From Thermogutta sp039793925 (GTDB lineage Bacteria > Planctomycetota > Planctomycetia > Pirellulales > Thermoguttaceae), in contig NZ_JBAMME010000376.1 of NCBI RefSeq assembly GCF_039793925.1, forward strand, positions 1 to 64,000: a stretch of 64,000 bases of DNA, given 5' to 3'. A model generated the notes under the pieces. That model ran no database searches. It had not been told where the DNA came from and saw nothing but the letters and a program-made list of their open reading frames with translations. Both the position numbers and the translations under genes were made by a program. This document shows positions 52,228 to 61,047 of the stretch, piece after piece (positions within the stretch are counted from its first letter, which is position 1; each line of letters begins with the position of its first letter).

Positions 52228-54519
52228 ATGCCGCGCCAGTGTTGTTCGTTTTGGAACCAAGCTGATGATTCGAGATCGCCAACATTGGGTCGAAGCAAAA
52301 CCTTTGGCCGGTCTTCCGGCTGGATAGTCTTGCTTTTCTACACACTGCTTTTCCTTGGGTGGATTCAATCCCGAGCCGTCATCTGCAGCGATCTGCGGTT
52401 TCCCCATTTTCTGGTTCACGTCCTCGATCCCGATGCCCAATTCTGTGCCTGCGGTGTTGTGGACGTCAATCACGATGGCAAACTAGATATCGTTTCCGGC
52501 GGCTGGTGGTATGAGGCACCCACCTGGAAACGCCATTTCCTTCGCGATGTGCCCATCATCCGGGGACGGTTCGACGACTATTCGAATCTCGTTCTGGATG
52601 TTGACGGAGACGGGTGGGATGACCTCCTCAGCGCCAATTATCGGAGTGAACTTCTCCTCTGGATTCGGCATCCTGGTGCCGGTCTGGGACCCTGGGAAGT
52701 CCGGGAGATCGCCAAACCTGGGCCGATGGAGACGGGGCGGCTCTACGACATCAACGGCGACGGGCAACAGGATATACTCCCCAACGGCGTGAAGTTCGCG
52801 GCCTGGTGGGAGTTCAAGCGCTTATCGGATGGAAGCGTAGCGTGGTACCGCCACGATCTGCCCCAGGAGATTGCCGGCCACGGAATCGGATTCGGCGACG
52901 TGGATGGCGACGGCCGCGGGGACATCGTGACACCGCGTGGTTGGTGGCAGCAGAAAGGCGCTCCGGATGATTTGCAATGGGTGAAGCAACCAGAGTTCGA
53001 ACTCCACCCGGATGCCAGCGTCCCGATCATTGTCGCAGACATGGACGGGGATGGAGATTCCGATATCGTATGGGGACGGGGCCATAATGTGGGGCTTTAC
53101 TGGTTAGAACAAAGAAAGGAGAACGGAACACGGAGTTGGACGTTCCACGCGATCGATACCAGTTGGTCGCAGGCCCATGCGCTCCTCCTCGCTGACGTCA
53201 ATGACAACGGATGGCCGGAGGTAATCACGGGCAAGCGCTACTTGGGACACGATGGTCGTGACCCAGGTGAATGGCACGTGCCAGTTGTCTATGCCTACGA
53301 ATATGATGAGCACAGTCATGTCTTTAAGCGGTACCCGATTGCTGAGGCTGTGGACGTTGGCTGGGGATTGGATCCCAAAGCCGCTGACCTGGATGGGGAT
53401 GGGGACGTTGATTTTGTGGCGGCTGATCGCAACGGCTTGTTCTGGTTTGAGAACCTGGGATACGAAAGCGATGGCGAGTCCAGACCGCACGAGGAAGTTC
53501 CTCTGTGGGCAAGACAGAATCATCAGCAGCCACTCCAGTTTTCCAGTGAAGGCGGTGAGATTCACTCGATCACATCGCTGAAAGATTGGGGATACCGCCG
53601 ATGGCACATCCAAAGGGGGATGGAGGCGGTCATGGGCGGCTTGCCCGGTCCACAGATGCGTGTGCCTTTAGACGTTCAGGTTATCGAATCTCAGGAGACG
53701 GAATCCTATCGGCGGATCAAGCTCACGTATCAGGCAGATCCCTTCGACCGCGTCCCAGCCTATTTGCTGATTCCGCACCAAATCCGGGGACGCCATCCGG
53801 CTGTCTTGTGTCTGCATCAAACCACGCATCTTGCCAAAGACGAACCTGCCGGCACCCGCCCGGAAGCTGCCTACCCTTATGCCCATGAGTTGGCTTGCCG
53901 GGGCTACGTGTGCGTGGTGCCCGATTATCCCTCGTTTGGTGAGCATCCCTATGACTTTCGGAGCCACACTGAGTATGCGAGCGGGTCGATGAAGGCCATT
54001 TGGGACAACGTTCGTGCTCTAGATTTGCTTGAGTCCTTGCCGGAGGTCGACCGAGACCGGATAGCCGTGATCGGTCATTCTCTTGGTGGCCATAACGCAC
54101 TCTTCACGGCAGTGTTTGATGAGCGTATTCGGGCGGTCATCTGCAGTTGCGGGTTTACGGCCTTCCATCGCTACTACGGCGGGAAAATTGACCCCTGGGC
54201 CCAGGACCGCTACATGCCACGCGTGAGGGACGTATTCGGGAATGATCCCAGGCGAATGCCATTTGATTTTCATGAGGTTCTCGCGGCCCTGGCCCCGCGA
54301 AGTGTTTTTGTCGTCGCACCGCTGCGGGATGACAACTTTGACGTCGAAGGTGTCCGCGAAGTGGCGACCAGGGCGAGGCATGTTTTTCGCCTGTACGGCG
54401 CGGAGGACCGACTTGTGGTGATCCGTCCGGACATTGAGCACGGCTTTCCGCCGGAGATTCGGCAGCAGACCTACGACTGGCTCAATAGGCAGTTTAACTG
54501 GAATCCCCCGGCAAGGTGA
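52228..54519 (+). CDS. FG-GAP repeat protein fused to an alpha/beta-hydrolase
   Basis: 763 residues from the ATG at 52228 (TTGGAGGAG upstream); the frame extends to 52018. An N-terminal signal or anchor helix (about 32-50) is followed by at least seven FG-GAP/VCBS blocks, such as DVNHDGKLDIV, DVDGDGWDDLL, DINGDGQQDIL, DVDGDGRGDIV, DMDGDGDSDIV and DLDGDGDVDFV, each with a calcium-binding Asp loop, forming a beta-propeller. The C-terminal 270 residues are a dienelactone-hydrolase-like domain with the nucleophile in IGHSLGGHNA and the histidine in DIEHGFPPEI. This is a large exported enzyme; the propeller may bind substrate or cell surface. The hydrolase substrate is unknown. Confidence 0.85.
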   Translation: MPRQCCSFWNQADDSRSPTLGRSKTFGRSSGWIVLLFYTLLFLGWIQSRAVICSDLRFPHFLVHVLDPDAQFCACGVVDVNHDGKLDIVSGGWWYEAPTWKRHFLRDVPIIRGRFDDYSNLVLDVDGDGWDDLLSANYRSELLLWIRHPGAGLGPWEVREIAKPGPMETGRLYDINGDGQQDILPNGVKFAAWWEFKRLSDGSVAWYRHDLPQEIAGHGIGFGDVDGDGRGDIVTPRGWWQQKGAPDDLQWVKQPEFELHPDASVPIIVADMDGDGDSDIVWGRGHNVGLYWLEQRKENGTRSWTFHAIDTSWSQAHALLLADVNDNGWPEVITGKRYLGHDGRDPGEWHVPVVYAYEYDEHSHVFKRYPIAEAVDVGWGLDPKAADLDGDGDVDFVAADRNGLFWFENLGYESDGESRPHEEVPLWARQNHQQPLQFSSEGGEIHSITSLKDWGYRRWHIQRGMEAVMGGLPGPQMRVPLDVQVIESQETESYRRIKLTYQADPFDRVPAYLLIPHQIRGRHPAVLCLHQTTHLAKDEPAGTRPEAAYPYAHELACRGYVCVVPDYPSFGEHPYDFRSHTEYASGSMKAIWDNVRALDLLESLPEVDRDRIAVIGHSLGGHNALFTAVFDERIRAVICSCGFTAFHRYYGGKIDPWAQDRYMPRVRDVFGNDPRRMPFDFHEVLAALAPRSVFVVAPLRDDNFDVEGVREVATRARHVFRLYGAEDRLVVIRPDIEHGFPPEIRQQTYDWLNRQFNWNPPAR

Positions 54520-54781
54520 TACGGCTCATTACCAGGACGCCAAAAAATCCGCAGTTGGCAGCAACGGTTGACGCATGACGATCGCTACCGGAAAATGCGA
54601 CTGGGCTGCGGGAGCACGTACCTGTGGACCCCAATAACTTGGCCGGAGCACTGACAATGTGCCTGGGGGCATTCTCAAAGAGGGACTCGCCTTTGGAAGT
54701 CAAAACGCGGGGTCGATTGACGATGAGTTGCAAAGTGGCCCCATTTTTTGATTCACCGGAAATTCACCGGGTGGTGGACGC

Positions 54782-56785
54782 ATGCTCATGAAAGGCAGCG
54801 ATATCTGGGTAACTACCAACGTTTTGTCAAAGCAAATCATGTCCCTCACAAAGGAAATCCTCGGTCTTTTATGGCTGGTGGCTGTCCTCTTCGAATTGCA
54901 AGGAATTAAGGCTGATACAAGTTGGGCGGAAGAAACAAGCGGGCGTTATCTCGGTCCCTGGCAGGTGCGTGCTACGCCGGATGGCGCGAGTGTATTCGTC
55001 TTATGCAAGGACGCCGCCAGAATTGCCGTCATTGATGTGGCCAGCCAGCAGGTGACGCGATGGATCAACACGCCAGCAGATCCCCACGATTTTCTGATCA
55101 GTCCGGATGCAAAGGTGATTTATATAGCGGCCGGGGTTTCAAATGGTATCGTTGCTGAGTTAAAAAGTGACGATGGAGCACAAATCCGTCAGATTTCGGT
55201 AGGCCACACGCCTGGGGGATTGGCTTTATCAAAAGAAAATTCTCGACTTTTTGTGTGCAATAGATTCGACAATACCGTCTCGATCATTGATCTGGTTGCC
55301 GGACGTGAGGAGAAACGGCTGGCGGTTACCCGCGAACCGGTGGCCGCGGCGCTTACCCCGGATGAAAAGCGGCTTTTTGTGGCCAACCTTCTGCCGCTGG
55401 ATCGCTGTGACAGTTACGACGTGGCGGCTGTCGTCTCATCCATTGATACGCTAACGTTCGAAGTTCACCCGATCCGACTGCCCAACGGCTCGACCGATGT
55501 TCACGGCCTCGCGATTTCGCCCGACGGAAAATGGGTGTACGTTGTTCATGTCCTGTCGCGGTACCAGATGCCCACCACGCAGCTTGAACGCGGCTGGATG
55601 AATACGAATGCGCTGACGATTATCGATGTGCAGAACGAGCGAGTCCTCAATACTGTTCTTCTGGATGACGTGGATCTCGGTGCTGCGCTTCCGTGGGCCG
55701 TTGTTTGTTCTGCCGACGGTCAGAAACTCGTGGTTTCCCACGCCTCAACAGACGAGATCTCCGTCATCGATATTCCTGCCGTGCTAGAAAAACTGAAGAA
55801 ACTGCCGCCGACCCCGGAGGCCGCCCAGGCTGCCGGGGTTAGCTACGATGGCTCACAAACCTCTCTCAGCGCCGTAGATGTGCCCAACGACCTCTCCTTT
55901 CTTGTCGGGCTTAAGGAGCGGATTCCCCTTTATGGGTTGGGACCGTACGACTATTTGAGTGCTGATTCGGAAAAAATCGTCAAAGGGGCGCGCGGCCTTG
56001 CCCTGGTAGGTTCGAAAGTTTTCGTTGCCACTTACTTTGGGGACCTCGTGACTGTTGTTGATTTAAAGGCTTCCAAATACCAACGGCTCAGCTATGTGTC
56101 TTTAGGACCAAAACCGATTCTCACTCAAGAACGGTTGGGCGAACTCTATTTCCACGACGCCAGCCTGTGTTTTCAGCACTGGCAGAGCTGCGCCACGTGC
56201 CACCCGGATGGCCGCGTTGACGGCCTCAATTGGGATCTCCTCAATGACGGATTGGGAACGCCGAAGAACAACAAGAGTCTCCTCCTGGCTCATCAGACGC
56301 CACCCGCTATGTGGGAGGGTGTTCGGGCAAATGCAGAAGAGGCCGTCCGCTCGGGAATCCGGCATATTCAGTTTGCCGTTCGTCCTGAGGAAGACGCGCA
56401 GGCGATTGACGCTTACCTGAAGTCACTGCGGCCGGTGCCAAGCCCCCATCTCGTCAATGGCCAGTTAAGCGAGTCCGCCCGGAGGGGGCGAGAGCTGTTC
56501 TTCAGCGAACGGCTCAAATGCCATCACTGCCATCCTGAGCCACTCTATACAGATTTGAAGAAACACAACGTGGGAAGCCGGGGACCGCTTGACCGCTCGG
56601 GCGAGTTTGATACGCCCACCCTCATTGAAGTTTGGCGCACTGCGCCCTATCTGCACGACGGGCATTATCTGACTCTTGAGGAACTGTTCCGGGACGGCAA
56701 ACACGGGGAAACAGCGGGTAGCGATGTCCGGAGCCTCACGGAGCAGGAGTTGCACGACCTGTGCGAGTTCGTGCGATCCCTGTGA
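54782..56785 (+). CDS. Exported beta-propeller protein with two C-type cytochrome domains (MauG/peroxidase-like)
   Basis: 667 residues. The start is uncertain: the ATG at 54782 has a GGTGGTGG upstream, and another ATG at 54839 would leave a cleaner signal peptide. The N-terminal 370 residues form a YVTN-type propeller (VASQQVTRWINTP, IDLVAGREEKRL). The C-terminal 250 residues have two heme c sites, CATCH and CHHCH, the latter preceded by GRELFFSERLK and followed by SGEFDTPTLIEVWRTAPYLHDG, as in MauG and di-heme peroxidases. It probably oxidises a substrate outside the cytoplasm. It lies between the FG-GAP hydrolase and the GH16 gene, but a 262-bp gap separates it from the former. Confidence 0.85.
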   Translation: MLMKGSDIWVTTNVLSKQIMSLTKEILGLLWLVAVLFELQGIKADTSWAEETSGRYLGPWQVRATPDGASVFVLCKDAARIAVIDVASQQVTRWINTPADPHDFLISPDAKVIYIAAGVSNGIVAELKSDDGAQIRQISVGHTPGGLALSKENSRLFVCNRFDNTVSIIDLVAGREEKRLAVTREPVAAALTPDEKRLFVANLLPLDRCDSYDVAAVVSSIDTLTFEVHPIRLPNGSTDVHGLAISPDGKWVYVVHVLSRYQMPTTQLERGWMNTNALTIIDVQNERVLNTVLLDDVDLGAALPWAVVCSADGQKLVVSHASTDEISVIDIPAVLEKLKKLPPTPEAAQAAGVSYDGSQTSLSAVDVPNDLSFLVGLKERIPLYGLGPYDYLSADSEKIVKGARGLALVGSKVFVATYFGDLVTVVDLKASKYQRLSYVSLGPKPILTQERLGELYFHDASLCFQHWQSCATCHPDGRVDGLNWDLLNDGLGTPKNNKSLLLAHQTPPAMWEGVRANAEEAVRSGIRHIQFAVRPEEDAQAIDAYLKSLRPVPSPHLVNGQLSESARRGRELFFSERLKCHHCHPEPLYTDLKKHNVGSRGPLDRSGEFDTPTLIEVWRTAPYLHDGHYLTLEELFRDGKHGETAGSDVRSLTEQELHDLCEFVRSL

Positions 56786-56851
56786 GCGTTATCCGAAGTG
56801 ATGGCTTTCACTCGATGGTGATCTTCGTGTCGCTCGAAGGAGAAAAAGGCC

Positions 56852-57688
56852 ATGTTGAAGGTCCGCTGTCAAGCGTTTGTCGTTGTTCTCTGCTGGACGC
56901 TGGGAGGAAGCCTCGAATTGTTGGCCGCCAAGGCTGCGAGTGCTGAATCGTCAGAATCCGTCTCCGCAGAACAGTTGCAGCTCCGGGATCCGCTGCCGCA
57001 ACTTCCCTCAGGGAAGAAATGGGTACTTGTGTGGCATGACGAATTCGACGGCACAAGAATTGATACGACCAAGTGGGAGATTTACGGAGACTGGCCGCGG
57101 CGGGATGGATTTTGGGTGAAGGAGGATTCCTATCTTGACGGAAAGGGACACCTTGTCATTCGGACAAAAAAAGACGGCAACCGCTACACCTCGGGCGCGA
57201 TTGCCACGCGGGGGAAGTACGAAGTCAAATACGGTTATCTTGTGTGTCGCTGCACCCATCCCAAGCAGCCAGGGCTTTGGGCCGCCTTTTGGCTGATGGG
57301 CGCGGGAGTCACTCGCGTGGGCGACGAAGGCCGCGACGGCACGGAAATCGACATTGTGGAAATGCCTTTTCGTGACGGGCGCCTGACGAGCAACCTCCAT
57401 TGGGACGGTTATGGCAAGGACCACAAACACGCGGGGACAACATTCAGTAGACCGGAGGTGCTTGAGGGATTTCACACCTACGGACTGTGGTGGAAGCCCG
57501 ACGAGTACGTGTTCGACGTCGATGGAAAGGAAACCTGGCGGACCAGTGCCGGTGGTGTGTGTCAGGTTCCGCTCTACATCAAGCTGACGGTGGAAATCGG
57601 TCCCTGGGCGGGGGACATCAAAAAAGCGCAGCTTCCCGAAGAATGGCTCATTGACTACGTCCGAGTCTATCAAGTGGTGGACGACTAA
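56852..57688 (+). CDS. Exported GH16-family glycoside hydrolase
   Basis: 278 residues with a signal peptide (about 1-30); ATG with GAAGGAG upstream. The beta-jelly-roll catalytic core contains the GH16 signature E-I-D-I-V-E at TEIDIVEMPF, with the nucleophile and acid/base glutamates. Substrate-binding tryptophans appear in FWLMGAG and GLWWKPDEYVF. GH16 enzymes cleave beta-1,3/1,4-glucans, agarose, carrageenan or porphyran; the sequence alone does not choose. It starts 66 bp after the beta-propeller cytochrome gene and precedes the GH2 gene by 184 bp, suggesting a polysaccharide-degrading set. Confidence 0.88.
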   Translation: MLKVRCQAFVVVLCWTLGGSLELLAAKAASAESSESVSAEQLQLRDPLPQLPSGKKWVLVWHDEFDGTRIDTTKWEIYGDWPRRDGFWVKEDSYLDGKGHLVIRTKKDGNRYTSGAIATRGKYEVKYGYLVCRCTHPKQPGLWAAFWLMGAGVTRVGDEGRDGTEIDIVEMPFRDGRLTSNLHWDGYGKDHKHAGTTFSRPEVLEGFHTYGLWWKPDEYVFDVDGKETWRTSAGGVCQVPLYIKLTVEIGPWAGDIKKAQLPEEWLIDYVRVYQVVDD

Positions 57689-57727
57689 ATCCTAAAAGAA
57701 GCTTCCCGGAGCGCTCACGCACCGTCG

Positions 57728-57758
57728 TTTTGCGCAAAAGTGAATCATTTTTGCGCAA
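57728..57758. promoter_or_regulatory. Tandem palindromic operator upstream of the GH2 gene
   Basis: Two copies of TTGCGCAA. The first lies within a perfect 12-bp palindrome TTTTGCGCAAAA (57728-57739), the second at 57751-57758. Their centres are 21 bp apart, two helical turns, and the second ends 7 bp before the -35 element at 57766. A central CpG palindrome is typical of LacI-family operators, but no regulator gene is in the window. Confidence 0.65.
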
Positions 57759-57765
57759 TTGTGTT

Positions 57766-57794
57766 TTGCACCCTTCCCGCTGATAGCCTATTCT
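57766..57794 (+). promoter_or_regulatory. Probable promoter of the GH2 gene
   Basis: -35 TTGCAC (57766-57771), 17-bp spacer, -10 TATTCT (57789-57794), directly after the tandem palindromes. It lies 79 bp before the start codon. Confidence 0.6.
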
Positions 57795-57872
57795 GGGTAA
57801 GAGCTACGGGAATTGGCACCAAAGCCGAGGAAGTTTCTGCTGAGCATCCAATGCGAAGGTGAGGAGGCACCA

Positions 57873-60101
57873 ATGAAGAACCTGCTTGTGTGGACTGGGG
57901 TTGTGATTGGACTGTCGCTTTCGCTGCTCCCAAGTTGGGGAGAATCGTGGAAGCCTGCTCCTAGCCCTTTAATGACCCGTTGGGCCAAGGATGTCTCCCC
58001 GGATCGCGTCTGGCCGGAATATCCGCGGCCCCAGATGGTGCGCGAAAAATGGGTCAATCTCAACGGCCTGTGGGATTATGCGGTGACCCCCAAGGACGCC
58101 TCTCAGCCGGAGAAATGGGAAGGGCAAATCCTGGTCCCGTTTTGCATTGAATCAGCGCTGAGTGGTGTGGGCAGAAAAGTTCTGCCGACCGAGCGGCTCT
58201 GGTATCATCGGAAATTCACTCCACCCGAATTGCCAGACGGTGGCCGATTGCTGCTGCATTTCGGGGCGGTGGACTGGCAGACCACAGTTTGGGTGAATGG
58301 CAAACAGGTCGGCGAGCACACCGGTGGGTATGATCCATTTACTTTCGATATTACGGAATTCCTCAAACCGGGTGAAAACGAGCTCGTCGTAGCCGTTTGG
58401 GATCCTACTGACACCGGCTGGCAACCTCGCGGTAAGCAGGTCCTCGATCCCAAAGGGATATGGTACACGGCCGTGACCGGAATCTGGCAAACCGTCTGGC
58501 TGGAACCGGTACCCGCTCAGCACATCGAAAAACTGAAACTTGTTCCAGATGTGGATCGGGAATGTGTCATCGTGACGGCGTACGCTCCCACCGGCTTGAC
58601 GGTTCGTCTGAAGGCTCGGTTTGCCGGTCAGGACATAGCGGAGACCAGAGGTGCGGCGGGGCAGCCCATCGAGCTGCGGATTCCGCAGCCCAAGCTTTGG
58701 TGGCCTGAGGAGCCCAACCTCTACGACCTCGAAGTATCTCTGCTTTCCGAGGGCCGGGTCGTGGACAGGGTGGAAAGCTATTTCGGCATGCGTAAAGTCT
58801 CTGTGGAAAAGGATGAGAAGGGCATCAATCGGTTGATGCTCAATGGCAGATTTGTCTTTCAGTATGGTCCTCTCGATCAGGGTTGGTGGCCCGACGGACT
58901 TTATACACCAGCCAGCGACGAAGCGCTGAAGTTCGACATCGAGATGACCAAGAAGTTTGGGATGAATATGGCTCGGAAACACGTGAAATACGAGCCGGAG
59001 CGGTGGTACTACTGGTGCGATAAACTTGGCCTTCTGGTGTGGCAAGACATGCCATCAGGCGATGCCGGCCGCAATGAGGAAAGCCGTGCCAACTTCCGGA
59101 AAGAACTTAAAGCGATGATTGACGCCCGGTTCAACCACCCCTCAATCATCATGTGGATTCCCTTCAATGAGGGCTGGGGCCAGCATGATACGTGTGACAT
59201 CGTCAAGTGGATCAAGGAATATGATCCGTCGCGGGTGGTGAACGAAGCCAGTGGCTGGCATGACAACGGTTGCGGGGACATCTCCGATATGCACCGGTAC
59301 CCTGGGCCGGGAGTGCGGCCCATTGAAGAAAAACGGGCCTGCGTGCTGGGCGAGTTCGGCGGATTGGGGATGCCCATTCCTGGGCATCTCTGGAAAGAGC
59401 AGGGAGCTTGGGGATATGTGGCCTACGCCGACCAGGAAGCCCTCACCGACGCCTACTGTGAATTGCTGGCCCAGGTTCGGTTTCTGATCCCACAGGGCCT
59501 TTGCGCGGCGGTGTATACGCAGACATCGGACGTGGAAATCGAGGTCAATGGTTTGATGACTTACGACCGGGAAGTGATCAAAATCCAGGTGGACCGTGCG
59601 GCAGAGGCCGCCCGGCGGCTTCATTTGCCTCCCCCGGCCGTTCAGGTTTTGGTGCCCACCTCTGAGAAGCAGGGCCAGGTATGGCGCTATAGCACCGAGA
59701 CCCCATCCGAGAATTGGATGACGCCCGACTTCGACGACTCGACATGGAAGGAAGGATCAGGCGGTTTCGGAACGCAGGGCACACCCGGGGCGGTAGTGCG
59801 GACTGTCTGGAATACCTCGGATATCTGGTTGCGGCGGAGCTTCAACCTGGAAAAGTTACCCGAGCACAGTGAACTGGCTTTGGCCATTCACCATGACGAA
59901 GACGCCGAGGTTTATCTCAATGGGCAGCTCATTAAAAGAACGAAAGGATTTCTCACGGGGTACACAATTGTGCCCCTGACGGGTGACGCCGCCCGAAAAG
60001 CTCTTAAACTGGGACGCAATGTGCTGGCTGTCCATTGTCACCAGACACGCGGTGGACAGTATATCGATGTGGGGCTCAGTTTGATTGTTGAGAAAGAATA
60101 G
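57873..60101 (+). CDS. Exported GH2-family glycoside hydrolase
   Basis: 742 residues from the ATG at 57873 (GTGAGGAGG upstream); the frame opens at 57813. It has a signal peptide (about 1-23), then a sugar-binding jelly-roll domain (WVNLNGLWDYAV, WVNGKQVGEHTGGYDPF), an immunoglobulin-like domain and a TIM barrel. The acid/base glutamate lies in IPFNEGWGQHD (N-E pair) and the nucleophile in VLGEFGGLG. The last 110 residues (from PTSEKQGQVWRY) form a further beta-sandwich, probably carbohydrate binding. GH2 covers beta-galactosidases, glucuronidases and mannosidases; the substrate is not clear. A strong terminator follows at 60186-60211. Confidence 0.9.
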   Translation: MKNLLVWTGVVIGLSLSLLPSWGESWKPAPSPLMTRWAKDVSPDRVWPEYPRPQMVREKWVNLNGLWDYAVTPKDASQPEKWEGQILVPFCIESALSGVGRKVLPTERLWYHRKFTPPELPDGGRLLLHFGAVDWQTTVWVNGKQVGEHTGGYDPFTFDITEFLKPGENELVVAVWDPTDTGWQPRGKQVLDPKGIWYTAVTGIWQTVWLEPVPAQHIEKLKLVPDVDRECVIVTAYAPTGLTVRLKARFAGQDIAETRGAAGQPIELRIPQPKLWWPEEPNLYDLEVSLLSEGRVVDRVESYFGMRKVSVEKDEKGINRLMLNGRFVFQYGPLDQGWWPDGLYTPASDEALKFDIEMTKKFGMNMARKHVKYEPERWYYWCDKLGLLVWQDMPSGDAGRNEESRANFRKELKAMIDARFNHPSIIMWIPFNEGWGQHDTCDIVKWIKEYDPSRVVNEASGWHDNGCGDISDMHRYPGPGVRPIEEKRACVLGEFGGLGMPIPGHLWKEQGAWGYVAYADQEALTDAYCELLAQVRFLIPQGLCAAVYTQTSDVEIEVNGLMTYDREVIKIQVDRAAEAARRLHLPPPAVQVLVPTSEKQGQVWRYSTETPSENWMTPDFDDSTWKEGSGGFGTQGTPGAVVRTVWNTSDIWLRRSFNLEKLPEHSELALAIHHDEDAEVYLNGQLIKRTKGFLTGYTIVPLTGDAARKALKLGRNVLAVHCHQTRGGQYIDVGLSLIVEKE

Positions 60102-60185
60102 CCTTTGCGCTCGCCATCGCTCTCCGGCTATCACTCCGTCCGTGGGCGCGTGAGAGTGTGTGGTCGTTGGTTCGCCGCGTCCCTG

Positions 60186-60211
60186 CTCGCCCTCGGTGGG
60201 CGAGTTTTTTT
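60186..60211 (+). terminator. Intrinsic terminator after the GH2 gene
   Basis: CTCGCCC (60186-60192) pairs with GGGCGAG (60198-60204) over 7 bp with a 5-base loop, followed by seven T (60205-60211). The T-run overlaps the stop codon of the convergent gene at 60210. It acts on the plus strand only. Confidence 0.85.
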
Positions 60212-60827
60212 ACGCCGAGGCCACCATCGAGCAGTCGAGCGATCGAGCCGGACAATGGGAACAGTCTCCATGTCCGCCGCCTGCCGGCTGGACCACATGG
60301 AGCCGACGGATTTCAACCGTCGTCTGAAGGCCTGCCGGATCATAGGAGATCGTCCGCGAGACTGGTTCATTCTCAACAGCCAGCATGACGTACCACATGG
60401 TGCTCGCCCGATCCATCGCCTGTTGGTTGAGTGCCTGGATCGTTGCCAGCGCCTGTTCGTAGCTGAGCTGATCTTCCTGCAAGGTCCCTTGGGTGCGACA
60501 GATGCACAGGGGCATGTCCAGCGGCGAGGTCGGTTCCCATCCGGCGGGCCACCAGATGGAAGCGATTTTATATCGCAGCGGCGTGCAGATACGCAGACCT
60601 GGCCAGATTCTGCCCGGGCAGCCCACCTCGCACACCACAGCCCAACGACCTTCCCGCGCTGACCAGGACTGTTGGTTGAATTGGATCGCTTCCTTCACAG
60701 CAGAGAAAAACTCCTCTGTTTCCAGGAGTCTTTCGTTCGGTTGCGGAGGCTGGGGTGGGACATCATCAGGAGATGCCGGGACCCAGCCCTCGTCCACTGG
60801 AATCAACACCACGCGGTAACATGCCAT
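60210..60827 (-). CDS. Small protein of unknown function
   Basis: 205 residues from the ATG at 60827 (AGAGGCG upstream); the frame extends to 61169 but overlaps the divergent region. No membrane helix or signal is seen. It begins MACYRVVLIPVDEGWVPAS, has a Pro-rich stretch (PQPPQPNERLL), a central block with tryptophans and cysteines (GLRICTPLRYKIASIWWPAG), and ends with a cysteine-rich CSHCPARSLDC. No family is recognised. It lies between the GH2 gene and the HzsA-related gene on the opposite strand. Composition is similar to the neighbours. Confidence 0.55.
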   Translation of the reverse strand: MACYRVVLIPVDEGWVPASPDDVPPQPPQPNERLLETEEFFSAVKEAIQFNQQSWSAREGRWAVVCEVGCPGRIWPGLRICTPLRYKIASIWWPAGWEPTSPLDMPLCICRTQGTLQEDQLSYEQALATIQALNQQAMDRASTMWYVMLAVENEPVSRTISYDPAGLQTTVEIRRLHVVQPAGGGHGDCSHCPARSLDCSMVASA

Positions 60828-61047
60828 GACAATCGCCTCTGACGAATTCCATCTTGCACACGAACCGGTATCTGGTTCCCTCACGATAGTATAAACCATC
60901 GATGGCCCAGAGCGAGCGATGGGGAGCCGAGAAACCGTAAATCGACAGTCCGCTTTACGTACGCCTTCGGTGGGATTACCATACATCGCGCCCGCGGAAA
61001 CCTGTATTAAGCCCCCAAATGCCGGTATTCCCGGCAGGAGGAACGCC

